Assembly: GCF_013927005.1 (NCBI RefSeq)
Contig: NZ_CP055930.1
Location: 2,418,001 to 2,482,000 of the forward strand
Origin: Enterobacter sp. RHBSTW-00175
Lineage (GTDB): Bacteria > Pseudomonadota > Gammaproteobacteria > Enterobacterales > Enterobacteriaceae
Direction of reading: 5' to 3'
Length of the DNA stretch: 64,000 nucleotides
Below, piece after piece: positions 41,265 through 50,573 of this stretch. A program made the position numbers and the translations under genes. The notes below the pieces were generated by a model that ran no database searches, was not told where the DNA came from, and saw only the letters and a list, made by a program, of their open reading frames with translations. Every line of letters begins with the position of its first letter. The first letter of the stretch is position 1.

Positions 41265-41280
41265 CTGTTTGGATATACAG
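41265..41280. promoter_or_regulatory. LexA box in the uvrA/ssb divergent region
   Basis: CTGTTTGGATATACAG fits CTGT-N8-ACAG exactly. It lies 88 bases before uvrA and 149 before ssb. E. coli has a shared SOS box at this location. Confidence 0.9.
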
Positions 41281-41428
41281 TATTGGAATGCATTTTCTGA
41301 TTCGCTGTGTAACAATGTTCAGTTCGCGAGAGAAGTCTGGAACATGCTACGCAACTATCAAAGTGGCGTATGGAAATGGTACACTCTCGCGTTTACACTA
41401 TTAAGAAACGTATTCAGGAGACACGAAC

Positions 41429-41953
41429 ATGGCCAGCAGAGGCGTAAACAAGGTGATTCTCGTCGGTAATCTGGGCCAGGACCCGGAAGTACGCTATATG
41501 CCGAGTGGTGGCGCAGTTGCCAACATTACGCTGGCTACTTCCGAATCCTGGCGTGATAAAGCGACCGGCGAAATGAAAGAGCAGACCGAATGGCACCGTG
41601 TTGTGCTGTTTGGCAAACTGGCTGAAGTGGCGGGTGAGTACCTGCGTAAAGGTTCTCAGGTGTACATCGAAGGCCAGCTGCGTACCCGCAAATGGACCGA
41701 TCAGTCCGGCGCTGAAAAATACACGACCGAAATCGTGGTTAACGTTGGTGGCACCATGCAGATGCTGGGTGGCCGTCAGGGCGGTGGCGCACCAGCAGGT
41801 GGCGGCCAGCAGCAGGGCGGTTGGGGTCAGCCTCAGCAGCCACAGGGTGGCAACCAGTTCAGCGGCGGCGCGCAGTCTCGTCCGCAGCAGCAGTCTGCTC
41901 CAGCGCCATCTAATGAGCCGCCAATGGACTTCGACGACGATATCCCGTTCTGA
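41429..41953 (+). CDS. ssb: Single-stranded DNA-binding protein SSB
   Basis: 174 residues (E. coli 178). The N-terminal OB fold starts [26 protein letters not shown] Gly/Gln/Pro-rich linker (about 115-160) follows, then the acidic interaction tip MDFDDDIPF. It protects ssDNA and recruits replication and repair proteins. RBS AGGAGA. Followed by a strong terminator. Confidence 0.98.
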   Translation: MASRGVNKVILVGNLGQDPEVRYMPSGGAVANITLATSESWRDKATGEMKEQTEWHRVVLFGKLAEVAGEYLRKGSQVYIEGQLRTRKWTDQSGAEKYTTEIVVNVGGTMQMLGGRQGGGAPAGGGQQQGGWGQPQQPQGGNQFSGGAQSRPQQQSAPAPSNEPPMDFDDDIPF

Positions 41954-41968
41954 TTTCCTTTCAGGCAT

Positions 41969-42001
41969 AAAAAAACCTCGCAAATGCGAGGTTTTTTTAT
42001 T
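41969..42001 (+). terminator. Terminator of ssb
   Basis: AAAAAACCTCGCA-AA-TGCGAGGTTTTTTT, symmetric with long A and T tracts. It can also serve the convergent yjcB. Confidence 0.93.
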
Positions 42002-42032
42002 GTGCTCATCAGCACCCGCAGGAATTACTCTG

Positions 42033-42314
42033 TCAGGTAATCACCATCGGCCAGTCCGGCGGGGTGTGGCTCATTGCTTCAACCATGACGACTTTCATAT
42101 TTTCCCAGATGGTTGCGATATCCAGCAGAGTGATGCCAAGCAAGCCCGTTGCAAACCAACATGCTGCGCCCAGTCCCAGCACGGTGCTGATCACTGCAAG
42201 GCCAGCGTAGTCAGATTTACGAAATTGAATGTTCAGCGTGCTGGCTAAAAACATCAATACCGCACTGAACAACGGCCAGCGCAGGAGAACCATGCTGGTG
42301 GTAATGGTTGCCAT
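42033..42314 (-). CDS. yjcB: YjcB, inner-membrane protein of unknown function
   Basis: 93 residues, the E. coli length and a close match. Three hydrophobic segments (about 7-25, 36-56 and 58-75), a short soluble tail (MSHTPPDWPMVIT). No function is known. It is divergent from the cyclase gene across an AT-rich region containing a perfect CRP site. Confidence 0.9.
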   Translation of the reverse strand: MATITTSMVLLRWPLFSAVLMFLASTLNIQFRKSDYAGLAVISTVLGLGAACWFATGLLGITLLDIATIWENMKVVMVEAMSHTPPDWPMVIT

Positions 42315-42753
42315 AAACCTATCCTCGAAAAGCAGACGAACGACTGAAACAGTGTTTTGAGTTACATGATATGTGTGAACTATATCACACTTGATGTTTT
42401 ATTCGCCAGTATCAGGAAGATGAAAAGAGGGGCAGGTATAGACACGAGATATGCTTCAGAACGTAAAGTGAAAATATATCTTTGCAGGCTAATGATGAGC
42501 TTTTCCCGCTCTTTTTAATAAATTCATTGAGATAGCAAAACCTCTGCAATATTTCATTAGTTGTATAATGTTTACAGCATAAACCCTATAGATTATGCTT
42601 GAGTGGACAAATAAATGTACTCGTAGCTAATAATTCAGGTTTTTGAATTTTTTGGTTTTTTTCTGTTGCGTATCATTTTCATTACACACAGAGTGTTATT
42701 TAATTATTCTGAATTTTAATTCAGTAATTAACGGTTTTTTTGAATCTGAATAT
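42315..42753. promoter_or_regulatory. AT-rich divergent region yjcB/cyclase with a perfect CRP site
   Basis: About 440 bases without a firm gene. TGTGA-ACTATA-TCACA at 42374-42389 is a perfect palindromic CRP consensus, 60 bases before the yjcB start and about 380 before the cyclase. The rest is strongly AT-rich and suggests H-NS binding and long regulatory DNA. An open frame from TTG 42643 into the cyclase is possible but has no ribosome binding site. Confidence 0.7.
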
Positions 42754-44199
42754 ATGTTGCGGTCGGTCTATCATTTAATGACCTGCGAACAAATGATGAA
42801 AGAAAAACGACGCGATATTGTTAATGACAGTATGCAGGCGCTGCACGCACTGGCTAAGCTTATGCCACTGCTTAATTCTCAGTGCTCTTTATCGGAAATG
42901 CTGGACACCATTAACCGGGTTTTAGGTTCAACACTTGCCTGGGTCAGCGTTGATGACGATGACGGATTGCAACGGGTGGTGTGTGCAGGTGACGTCACCT
43001 GTCACTCTTTCGAAGTGACTGATTTTCTTGCCAGTACCTCGCTGCAACGCCATCACCGATCGTGGCGGGTGGTGTACTGGAAAGAGCATATCGGCCGCAC
43101 GCTTTTTCCTCCTCAGCATCCGGGCTACACGCAGTTACAAAGCGGTGTTTTATGCAAACTCTCTTCACACGACTGGCGCTGTAGCGGTTATTTCTTTTTA
43201 GCGTTTGATGAACGACTCAATTCTCTCCCTATCCTCAAAAATATCGTGGTGGTACTGGTTGAGAAGCTAAAAGACTATTTTGAAGAAATTATTGCGCGAG
43301 AAAAAACAGCGCAAGAAATGCAGCGGGTTGTCACGCAGTATAAAACCTTGTTCGAGCGGGCCCCGGTGCTAATGAACTCCTTCGACAAACACAATCGTTG
43401 TGTATTGTGGAATGCGGAATGCGAAAAAGTGTTTGGCTGGAGTATGGCGGAGGTCGCCGCACATTCCGATCCGTTGGTACTTTTCTATCCTGATCCTGAA
43501 GAGCGCCGGCGGGTGCGGGAGTCTGTGCATGTTTCCCCCCTTAAAGACATGTATGAGTGGCATCCTCTGCGCAGAGATGGGATGCAGCTGACTATCTTGT
43601 GGTCTAACATTCTGTTACCCGACAACTCGATTCTGAATATTGGTCTGGACATTACCGAGCGGAAAAAAGCAGAGCAGCAGCTGGCGGTTAAGGCCACCAC
43701 TGACGATCTCACCGGCTGTTTTAACCGTTCAGCGATTTTGCAGCAGCTTAAATCGGCGCTGGCGGCGAATTCGCGACAGGATGCAGACAGTCACTTTTGT
43801 GTGCTGATGTTCGACCTGGATTATTTTAAGCAAATCAACGATGAGTGGGGACATCTGGTTGGCGATGCCGCACTGATCCATTTTTGCGACCGGCTACGGG
43901 AGTTAAGTCCGACAGGTTCTGCACTTGGGCGAGTGGGTGGCGAAGAATTTTTACTTTTGCTGGCGCGAACTGACGGTGATGCTGCAACTCGGCTCTCCAA
44001 CCAGTTACGTCACATATTGAAGACAAAACCCCTGATTGTCGGCGACAGAAAACTGGAGCTCGCGTTTAGCGCGGGTGTTGTGGAGGTGGGGCAGGGTCAG
44101 CGTGATACCTCGACATTACTCACGCGAGCAGATAAAGCATTATATGATGCGAAGCGTGCAGGAAGAGGAAAAACAGTGCTGGCTTCTGATTATTTATAA
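42754..44199 (+). CDS. Diguanylate cyclase with GAF-like and PAS sensor domains
   Basis: About 481 residues from ATG 42754; the start is uncertain (TTG 42643, ATG 42778 and ATG 42793 are alternatives, none with a clear RBS). An N-terminal GAF-like domain (about 20-190) is followed by a PAS domain (TLFERAPVLMNSFDKHNRCVLWNAECEKVFGW) and a GGDEF domain with the active form GGEEF (GRVGGEEFLLLLAR) and FDLDYFKQINDEWGH. It makes c-di-GMP from two GTP. No RxxD inhibitory site precedes the motif at the usual spacing that I could confirm. It is absent from this place in E. coli K-12 and sits beside a phosphodiesterase gene. Confidence 0.88.
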   Translation: MLRSVYHLMTCEQMMKEKRRDIVNDSMQALHALAKLMPLLNSQCSLSEMLDTINRVLGSTLAWVSVDDDDGLQRVVCAGDVTCHSFEVTDFLASTSLQRHHRSWRVVYWKEHIGRTLFPPQHPGYTQLQSGVLCKLSSHDWRCSGYFFLAFDERLNSLPILKNIVVVLVEKLKDYFEEIIAREKTAQEMQRVVTQYKTLFERAPVLMNSFDKHNRCVLWNAECEKVFGWSMAEVAAHSDPLVLFYPDPEERRRVRESVHVSPLKDMYEWHPLRRDGMQLTILWSNILLPDNSILNIGLDITERKKAEQQLAVKATTDDLTGCFNRSAILQQLKSALAANSRQDADSHFCVLMFDLDYFKQINDEWGHLVGDAALIHFCDRLRELSPTGSALGRVGGEEFLLLLARTDGDAATRLSNQLRHILKTKPLIVGDRKLELAFSAGVVEVGQGQRDTSTLLTRADKALYDAKRAGRGKTVLASDYL

Positions 44200-45137
44200 A
44201 TCGAATCAGGGATGACTTGCCACCAAATAGGATAAAATTGCATGCTCAACTTGTTCTTTTTTCATGCTGCCAATAGTTTAGCTTAATCACCGATCCTCTG
44301 TTGTGTTATCTTAAAACCTCCCGCTCAGACTGGATAATTATTTTCCTTAATAGAAACGGAACGAATACTTTCAGTTTGGCTTACGGGAGAATATTATCGG
44401 CATAACGAAAATTAAGATTTTTAATACTAAAAGTCAGTTGCTAACTTCGCATGATTCATGCAACGTAATCACCTGTTTATCAAAGCATCCGGCCTTCATT
44501 ACTACAGGCGTACAAAATGCAGGGATATAGGGCGGGAAATGAATCGTAGCGCACGGCGCAAGATGCTAAGGGTGGTAGGGATCATCATGGTAGTTCTGCT
44601 ACCGGTGATGCTTGCGCTATGGTTTGCCCAGCTAAGAGCCGTAACAGAAACAAGTGCCCAATTACGAACATTTGCCGAGCTGGCGTTAGATAAAACAGAG
44701 CTTGTAATTCAGCAGGTTGACCTGGCGCGTGATGACGCTGAAAAATATCGGGGTAAATTGTGTACGCCTACACATCGTCAATATATGTTGAACGTTGTGC
44801 GTGGTCGTTTGTTCGTCGCTGATTTAATTTATGCCGAAGGTCAGAATTTTCTTTGTTCGACAGTTCTTACGCCTGAACAACCCTACTTAATATCCTCCGC
44901 CAATTACAAACGCAAACCTGATGTTGCTATCTATTATTATCGTGATACGCCATTTTTTACCGGTTATAAAATGACGTATATGCAGCGCGGGAATTATGTC
45001 GTCGTAGTCAACCCACTTTCTTACAGCGAGGTGATGTCGGCCGATCATTCGCTGGCGTGGGGAGTATATGACACCGTCACCAGGTGATGCTGCCAACTTA
45101 CTGATTTAGTGTATGATGGTGTTTTTGAGGTGCTCCA

Positions 45138-45413
45138 GTGGCTTCTGTTTCTATCAGCTGTCCCTCCTGTTCAGCTACTGACGGGGTGGTGCGTAACGGC
45201 AAAAGCACCGCCGGACATCAGCGCTATCTCTGCTCTCACTGCCGTAAAACATGGCAACTGCAGTTCACTTACACCGCTTCTCAACCCGGTACGCACCAGA
45301 AAATCATTGATATGGCCATGAATGGCGTTGGATGCCGGGCAACCGCCCGCATTATGGGCGTTGGCCTCAACACGATTTTCCGCCATTTAAAAAACTCAGG
45401 CCGCAGTCGGTAA
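45138..45413 (+). CDS. insA: IS1 protein InsA (copy in pdeC)
   Basis: 91 residues. An N-terminal zinc finger ([11 protein letters not shown]...CSHCRK) and an HTH bind the IS1 ends. Alone it represses transposition. An A6C slippery run at 45389-45395 allows a -1 shift into the insB frame to make the InsAB' transposase. Confidence 0.95.
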   Translation: MASVSISCPSCSATDGVVRNGKSTAGHQRYLCSHCRKTWQLQFTYTASQPGTHQKIIDMAMNGVGCRATARIMGVGLNTIFRHLKNSGRSR

Positions 45414-45835
45414 CCTCGCGCATACAGCCGGGCAGTGACGTCATCGTCTGCGCGGAAATGGACGAACAGTGGGGATACGTCGGGGCTAAATCGCGCCAGC
45501 GCTGGCTGTTTTACGCGTATGACAGGCTCCGGAAGACGGTTGTTGCGCACGTATTCGGTGAACGCACTATGGCGACGCTGGGGCGTCTTATGAGCCTGCT
45601 GTCACCCTTTGACGTGGTGATATGGATGACGGATGGCTGGCCGCTGTATGAATCCCGCCTGAAGGGAAAGCTGCACGTAATCAGCAAGCGATATACGCAG
45701 CGAATTGAGCGGCATAACCTGAATCTGAGGCAGCACCTGGCACGGCTGGGACGGAAGTCGCTGTCGTTCTCAAAATCGGTGGAGCTGCATGACAAAGTCA
45801 TCGGGCATTATCTGAACATAAAACACTATCAATAA
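45332..45835 (+). CDS. insB: IS1 protein InsB (copy in pdeC)
   Basis: 167 residues, standard InsB. It carries the catalytic DDE-type core ([21 protein letters not shown]) and forms the active transposase as an InsAB' frameshift fusion. Same sequence as the minus-strand copy near fdhF as far as I can compare. Confidence 0.95.
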   Translation: MPGNRPHYGRWPQHDFPPFKKLRPQSVTSRIQPGSDVIVCAEMDEQWGYVGAKSRQRWLFYAYDRLRKTVVAHVFGERTMATLGRLMSLLSPFDVVIWMTDGWPLYESRLKGKLHVISKRYTQRIERHNLNLRQHLARLGRKSLSFSKSVELHDKVIGHYLNIKHYQ

Positions 45836-46889
45836 GTTGGAGTCATTACCCCGTCACCAATGCATTTTTTTCAGTCAGCGCGCAGGCCAACGTTTCATTA
45901 TTAAATTCGATGATTCGACATAAGGAATCGACATTTCAAAAAGATGAGCGTTTTTACACGATTGTAAATTCCGAAAAACGCCCTATTGCCGCCATCGTCT
46001 CGACATCGAATAAACGGTTTTATGAAACGCTCTATCACCAGGCAACCCTGACGCTGCCGCTGGGGATGATTTGCAGCATTATTATACTGCTGGTGTGGTC
46101 ACGTACGCATCGTGAGCTCAATTCCCCTGGACGATTGCTGCACCGGGCGCTGAATAAACGCCAGTTGTGCGTTCATTATCAACCCATCATTGATATTAAA
46201 AATAACCGCTGTGTGGGTGCGGAAGCCCTGCTGAGATGGCCTGGATTTAACGGTCAGATAGTGATGAGCCCTGCAGATTTTATTCCGCTGGCCGAAAAAG
46301 AAGGGATGATTGAACGCATTACCGATTACGTCGTTGAAGAGGTCTTTAGCGATCTGGGTAATTTCCTTGCCGCAAATCCCCATCTTTATATTTCGATTAA
46401 CTTATCGGCTGCGGATTTCCACTCCTCGCGTCTGATCGCCCTGATCTCGGATAAGGCCCGCTTCCACTCGGTTCGCGCACAGCAGATCAAAATCGAAGTA
46501 ACAGAACGTGGCTTTATCGATGTTCCTAAAACGACACCGGTTATCCAGGCGTTCCGCCAGGCGGGTTATGAAGTGGCTATCGATGACTTCGGTACAGGCT
46601 ACTCGAACCTGCATAACCTTTATTCCCTGAACGTCGATATCCTCAAGATTGATAAATCTTTCGTCGACACGCTGACAACTAACAGCACCAGCCACCTGAT
46701 TGCAGAGCACATTATCGAAATGGCGCAAAGCCTGCGCTTAAAAACCATCGCGGAAGGGGTGGAAACGGCAGAGCAGGTGAGCTGGCTGTTAAAGCGTGGC
46801 GTGCAATATTGTCAGGGATGGCACTTCGCGAAAGCGATGCCGCCGCAGGAATTTATGACCTGGCAGCAGCAACCTTTGCACTAAACGCA

Positions 46890-47216
46890 TTAATTTAACT
46901 GATGGCGATAATCGCTCGGTGTGCGGTCGAACTCGCGACGGAACACGCGGGAAAAGGTCTGTTGCGACACATAACCCAGATCCATGGCGATATCAAAGAT
47001 AGGCCGTTGCGTAGAGCGCAATGCCTGCGCTGCCAGCAGTAGCCTGCGCTGACGTATGTAATCGCCCAGCGTTTGATGCATGACTGTGCGGAACATTCTC
47101 TGTAAATACCATTTCGAATAGCCCGACTTCTTAGCGACCACATCAATGTTCAACGGTTGGTCGATATGTTCATCAATCCATTCAATAAGTGTCTGAATAA
47201 TCTGCTGATGCGACAT
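46890..47216 (-). CDS. soxS: SoxS, AraC-type activator of the superoxide response
   Basis: 108 residues from ATG 47216 (MSHQQIIQTL); the frame upstream to 47240 is leader. A pair of HTH motifs (IDVVAKKSGYSKWYLQRMF and IFDIAMDLGYVSQQTFSRVF) makes up the whole protein, as usual for SoxS. It activates sodA, zwf, fumC, micF and acrAB in enterobacteria. Made only when oxidised SoxR activates its promoter. Divergent from soxR. Confidence 0.97.
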   Translation of the reverse strand: MSHQQIIQTLIEWIDEHIDQPLNIDVVAKKSGYSKWYLQRMFRTVMHQTLGDYIRQRRLLLAAQALRSTQRPIFDIAMDLGYVSQQTFSRVFRREFDRTPSDYRHQLN

Positions 47217-47284
47217 AAGGTTGCCCCTCTGTAGATACAACTATCTCTGTTGATTCGTCGTTTTCTCTGCGGGGGAGTATAATT

Positions 47285-47302
47285 CCTCAAGTTAACTTGA
47301 GG
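47285..47302. promoter_or_regulatory. SoxR-binding palindrome in the soxS promoter
   Basis: CCTCAAGTTAACTTGAGG, a perfect 18-bp palindrome identical in layout to the E. coli SoxR site between the soxS -35 and -10 elements. Confidence 0.95.
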
Positions 47303-47314
47303 TAAAGAGGTTTT

Positions 47315-47773
47315 ATGGAAAAGAGATTACCGCGCATCAAAGCGCTCTTAACCCCTGGAGAAGTGGCAAAACGAAGCGGTGTGGCGGTATCGGCGCTCCA
47401 CTTCTATGAAAGCAAAGGGTTAATTAAAAGTATTCGTAATGGCGGGAACCAGCGTCGTTACACCCGCGATGTGCTCCGTTACGTGGCCATTATCAAAATT
47501 GCGCAACGAATCGGAATTCCCCTGGCCACCATTGGCGATGCATTTGGCGTTCTGCCGGAAGGACACACACTGAGCGCAAAAGAGTGGAAGGAGCTTTCCT
47601 CCCAGTGGCGTGATGAACTGGACAGGCGCATTCATACCCTGGTGGCATTGCGCGATGAACTGGACGGCTGCATTGGCTGCGGATGTCTATCACGCAGTGA
47701 TTGTCCGTTGCGTAACCCGGGAGACAAACTCGGCGAGCAGGGGACAGGGGCGCGCTTACTGGAAGAGGATTGA
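47315..47773 (+). CDS. soxR: SoxR, [2Fe-2S] redox-sensing MerR-type regulator
   Basis: 152 residues (E. coli 154). The N-terminal MerR HTH ([26 protein letters not shown]) is followed by a dimer helix and the iron-sulfur cysteines C119, C122, C124 and C130 ([12 protein letters not shown]). Redox cyclers oxidise the cluster and switch on soxS. No changes at known constitutive-mutation positions could be judged by eye. Confidence 0.97.
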   Translation: MEKRLPRIKALLTPGEVAKRSGVAVSALHFYESKGLIKSIRNGGNQRRYTRDVLRYVAIIKIAQRIGIPLATIGDAFGVLPEGHTLSAKEWKELSSQWRDELDRRIHTLVALRDELDGCIGCGCLSRSDCPLRNPGDKLGEQGTGARLLEED

Positions 47774-47790
47774 GGAGATGTGCAGCCTGT

Positions 47791-47822
47791 TTGCCGGGTA
47801 AGGCGCAGCCGCAACCCGGCAA
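47791..47822. repeat. Single REP unit downstream of soxR
   Basis: TTGCCGGGTAAGGCGCAGCC with the complementary arm CAACCCGGCAA; one REP palindrome. Confidence 0.8.
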
Positions 47823-47848
47823 AAACACCGCACCCTATAAAGAACTAA

Positions 47849-47880
47849 AGCGCCACATAAAGGGCGCTTTAGTTTTTCCC
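47849..47880 (+). terminator. Terminator of soxR
   Basis: TAAAGCGCC-ACATAAAG-GGCGCTTTA followed by GTTTTT. Confidence 0.85.
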
Positions 47881-48101
47881 GGTCTTTGTCTTTCACTCTA
47901 TCCCGCTGGTTCACGGGAGGGTTTCCCCCGACATCAGCACCCCTCATGTCGAGCTAGTTGGGGAGGTTCCGGATTGTGCTGACACTTTAATTCTATGCAA
48001 GGAGCTGATTTTCGCCAGCGATTGAGTTCACTTTTTAGCCAAATTATTTTCGCTGTGTTATTCAATTTTCTATAGTTAAACAGTGTGAATCACAGGAGAA
48101 C
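47881..48101 (+). other. Gene-free stretch before the glutathione transferase gene
   Basis: About 220 bases. The first half is GC-rich with short inverted repeats (CCCGCTGGTTCACGGG, and GACAT...ATGTC around 47929-47952). The second half is AT-rich and likely the promoter. No coding frame or known RNA was recognised. Confidence 0.4.
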
Positions 48102-48776
48102 ATGATGCTCACCGTACACCATCTTAATCAGTCGCGTTCGCAGCGTGTGATTTGGGCGCTGGAGGAACTCTCTCTGCCTTATCAGATAGTTCGCTATCAG
48201 CGCGAAAAAAACATGCTGGCACCTGCAGCGCTTCGGAAAGTACATCCGCTGGGTAAATCCCCGGTGATTGAAGATAACGGGCTGATTCTGGCAGAGTCGG
48301 GAGCCATTCTGGAATATCTCCAGGAAACCTATGACGCAGAATTTCAGTTTAAACCGCGAGATCCTGCGCATAAGGTGCAATACCGTTTCTGGCTGCACTA
48401 CGCAGAAGGTTCTCTTATGCCGCTGCTGTTGATGAAGCTCGTTTTTGCAAGCCTTGGAAAACCGCCTATCCCGTTTGGCCTGCGGGCCCTGGGTAAGGTA
48501 CTGGGGCAAGGTGTACAAAAGGCCTGGCTCAATCGACAGCTGGAAACACACGCGCGCTATATCGAATCTTATCTTAGCGAAAATAGCTGGTTTGCCGGTG
48601 AGCACTTCAGCATGGCCGATATTCAGATGAGTTTTCCGATTTTTGCGCTGCTGGCGCGAGGTGGCGTTGAAAACCTGCCGCATATTCATGCCTGGAAGAA
48701 AAGGGTGGAAATGCGCCCGGGATGGCAGCGTACACTCGAACAAGGCGGGCCGTTCGATATTCCAGGTGAAGGCTGA
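48102..48776 (+). CDS. Glutathione S-transferase family protein
   Basis: 224 residues (or 223 from the second ATG, 48105). The N-terminal thioredoxin-like domain has the Ser-containing HHLNQSRSQRVIWALEEL start, the cis-Pro GKSPVIEDNG and ESGAILEYL. An all-helical C-terminal domain follows (SMADIQMSFPIFAL). It conjugates glutathione to electrophiles or acts as a thiol reductase; the substrate is unknown. Its position beside soxR suggests a stress role, but no SoxS box was identified. Confidence 0.88.
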   Translation: MMLTVHHLNQSRSQRVIWALEELSLPYQIVRYQREKNMLAPAALRKVHPLGKSPVIEDNGLILAESGAILEYLQETYDAEFQFKPRDPAHKVQYRFWLHYAEGSLMPLLLMKLVFASLGKPPIPFGLRALGKVLGQGVQKAWLNRQLETHARYIESYLSENSWFAGEHFSMADIQMSFPIFALLARGGVENLPHIHAWKKRVEMRPGWQRTLEQGGPFDIPGEG

Positions 48777-48798
48777 AATGTTACTAAATTGCGCATAG

Positions 48799-48959
48799 AC
48801 GATAACGTTTGCGCATCCTCTGGTTAATTCTTCAGCGTCATAAGGTAATTTTAGTGAAAAACGAGAAAGTTAAGTTGAAAAGGGCGGTGATTAGGCTAGA
48901 TAATCGTTTGCCTTAACTTGACCACCCGTTTTGTAAGCGCGGAGCTAAACGTTTGCTTT
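48799..48959 (+). promoter_or_regulatory. Promoter region of ghxP with PurR-like operators
   Basis: GCGCAAACGTTATCGT (read on the minus strand, 48799-48814) differs from the PurR consensus ACGCAAACGTTTTCGT at only two positions. A weaker site, GCTAAACGTTTGCTTT, is at 48944-48959. PurR would couple expression of the purine permease to hypoxanthine/guanine levels. Confidence 0.6.
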
Positions 48960-49074
48960 TTTTGTGACGCCCCTATTCGTTACAAACGTAGCACAAGGAT
49001 TTGACGTTTTGCTGGCAGTGGAGTCTCCACCACGTTTACGGACTTTCTATAAAAACTCTCAGGGGATGTTTTCT

Positions 49075-50424
49075 ATGTCTACGCCATCTGCGCGTACTGG
49101 CGGTTCACTTGACGCCATGTTTAAAATTTCTGCACGCGGCAGCACCGTGCGCCAGGAAGTCGTTGCCGGTCTGACAACGTTTCTGGCGATGGTTTATTCC
49201 GTCATCGTTGTGCCGGGGATGCTCGGTAAAGCGGGCTTCCCGCCAGCGGCTGTTTTTGTTGCCACCTGCCTCGTGGCCGGTGTCGGCTCCATCGTGATGG
49301 GCCTGTGGGCGAACCTGCCACTGGCCATCGGTTGCGCCATCTCTCTGACCGCATTTACCGCATTCAGCCTGGTTCTGGGTCAACACATCAGCGTACCTGT
49401 TGCGCTCGGCGCCGTGTTCCTGATGGGTGTCCTGTTTACGGTGATTTCCGCAACCGGCATTCGTAGCTGGATCTTGCGCAACCTTCCGCACGGTGTGGCG
49501 CACGGTACGGGTATCGGTATCGGCCTGTTCCTGCTGCTGATCGCGGCTAACGGTGTAGGTCTGGTTATCAAAAACCCACTGGACGGCCTGCCGGTTGCCC
49601 TGGGTCACTTCGCCAGCTTCCCGGTTATCATGTCTCTGATTGGCCTTGCGGTGATTATCGGTCTGGAAAAACTGAAAGTCCCGGGCGGTATCCTGCTGAC
49701 CATTATCGGTGTTTCCGTTGTTGGCCTGATTTTCGATCCGAGCGTTCATTTCTCCGGTATCTTCGCCATGCCATCCCTGAGCGATGACAAAGGCAACTCC
49801 CTGATTGGCAGCCTGGATATCGTTGGTGCGCTGAACCCGGTGATCCTGCCAAGTGTACTGGCACTGGTGATGACGGCGGTGTTTGATGCCACCGGTACCA
49901 TCCGTGCGGTAGCAGGCCAGGCGAATCTGCTGGACAAAGACGGCCAGATTATCGATGGCGGCAAAGCGCTGACCACCGACTCCCTGAGCAGCGTCTTCTC
50001 AGGCCTGGTGGGTGCCGCGCCAGCAGCTGTGTACATCGAGTCCGCAGCGGGCACGGCGGCAGGCGGTAAAACTGGCCTGACAGCTATCACCGTTGGTGTG
50101 CTGTTCCTGCTTATCCTGTTCCTCTCCCCACTTTCCTACCTGGTGCCTGCGTATGCAACGGCACCGGCGCTGATGTATGTCGGCCTGCTGATGCTGAGCA
50201 ACGTGGCTAAAATCGACTTTGCTGATTTTGTCGATGCCATGTCAGGCCTGATTACGGCGGTGTTCATCGTGCTGACCTGTAACATCGTTACCGGCATCAT
50301 GATTGGTTTCGCATCGCTGGTGATTGGCCGCCTGGTGTCCGGTGAGTGGCGTAAGCTGAACATCGGTACTGTGGTCATCGCCATTGCACTGGTCGCGTTC
50401 TACGCGGGTGGTTGGGCGATTTAA
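49075..50424 (+). CDS. ghxP: Guanine/hypoxanthine permease GhxP
   Basis: 449 residues from ATG 49075 ([10 protein letters not shown]), the E. coli start; the longer frame from 48964 runs through the promoter. An AzgA-like NCS2 transporter with about 14 helices, and conserved [14 protein letters not shown] and [18 protein letters not shown]. It takes up guanine and hypoxanthine by proton symport. Monocistronic. Confidence 0.95.
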   Translation: MSTPSARTGGSLDAMFKISARGSTVRQEVVAGLTTFLAMVYSVIVVPGMLGKAGFPPAAVFVATCLVAGVGSIVMGLWANLPLAIGCAISLTAFTAFSLVLGQHISVPVALGAVFLMGVLFTVISATGIRSWILRNLPHGVAHGTGIGIGLFLLLIAANGVGLVIKNPLDGLPVALGHFASFPVIMSLIGLAVIIGLEKLKVPGGILLTIIGVSVVGLIFDPSVHFSGIFAMPSLSDDKGNSLIGSLDIVGALNPVILPSVLALVMTAVFDATGTIRAVAGQANLLDKDGQIIDGGKALTTDSLSSVFSGLVGAAPAAVYIESAAGTAAGGKTGLTAITVGVLFLLILFLSPLSYLVPAYATAPALMYVGLLMLSNVAKIDFADFVDAMSGLITAVFIVLTCNIVTGIMIGFASLVIGRLVSGEWRKLNIGTVVIAIALVAFYAGGWAI

Positions 50425-50573
50425 GTTGTCGATATATGCGAAAACGGGTGGCTTTGGCCGCCCGTTTTTATTTTCGGAACACACATCGTTGCCAATTGCG
50501 TTACTCTCTGGAAGATAGAATAGAGGCACGACGCCTTCCGTAGTACACAAGAATCATCGCAAACAGGGAACGC

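Larger units (their letters stand above)
45083..45850 (+). mobile_element. IS1, complete copy in pdeC
   Basis: 768 bp from GGTGATGCTGCC to GAGTCATTACC, the canonical IS1 length and ends. The target duplication is CCGTCACCA at 45074-45082 and 45851-45859. insA and insB are intact. Confidence 0.98.
44539..46884 (+). pseudogene. pdeC: pdeC (yjcC), c-di-GMP phosphodiesterase, interrupted by IS1
   Basis: Fragment 1 (44539-45082) has a membrane anchor and the CSS-motif periplasmic sensor domain (redox-active Cys motif CTPTH and FLCST). Fragment 2 (45851-46884) has the second membrane helix and the EAL domain (GAEALLRWPGF, IDDFGTGYSN, KTIAEGVE). IS1 lies between with a 9-bp duplication CCGTCACCA; deleting it and one copy restores one frame of about 525 residues, reading WGVYDTVT-NAFFSVSAQ. 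Translation from the normal start stops in the first codons of IS1. An ATG at 45910 could still give a 324-residue EAL protein with one membrane helix. Confidence 0.93.

Noticed and set aside
47770..47982. 70-codon frame downstream of soxR
   Set aside because: It crosses a REP unit and the soxR terminator; no start signal.
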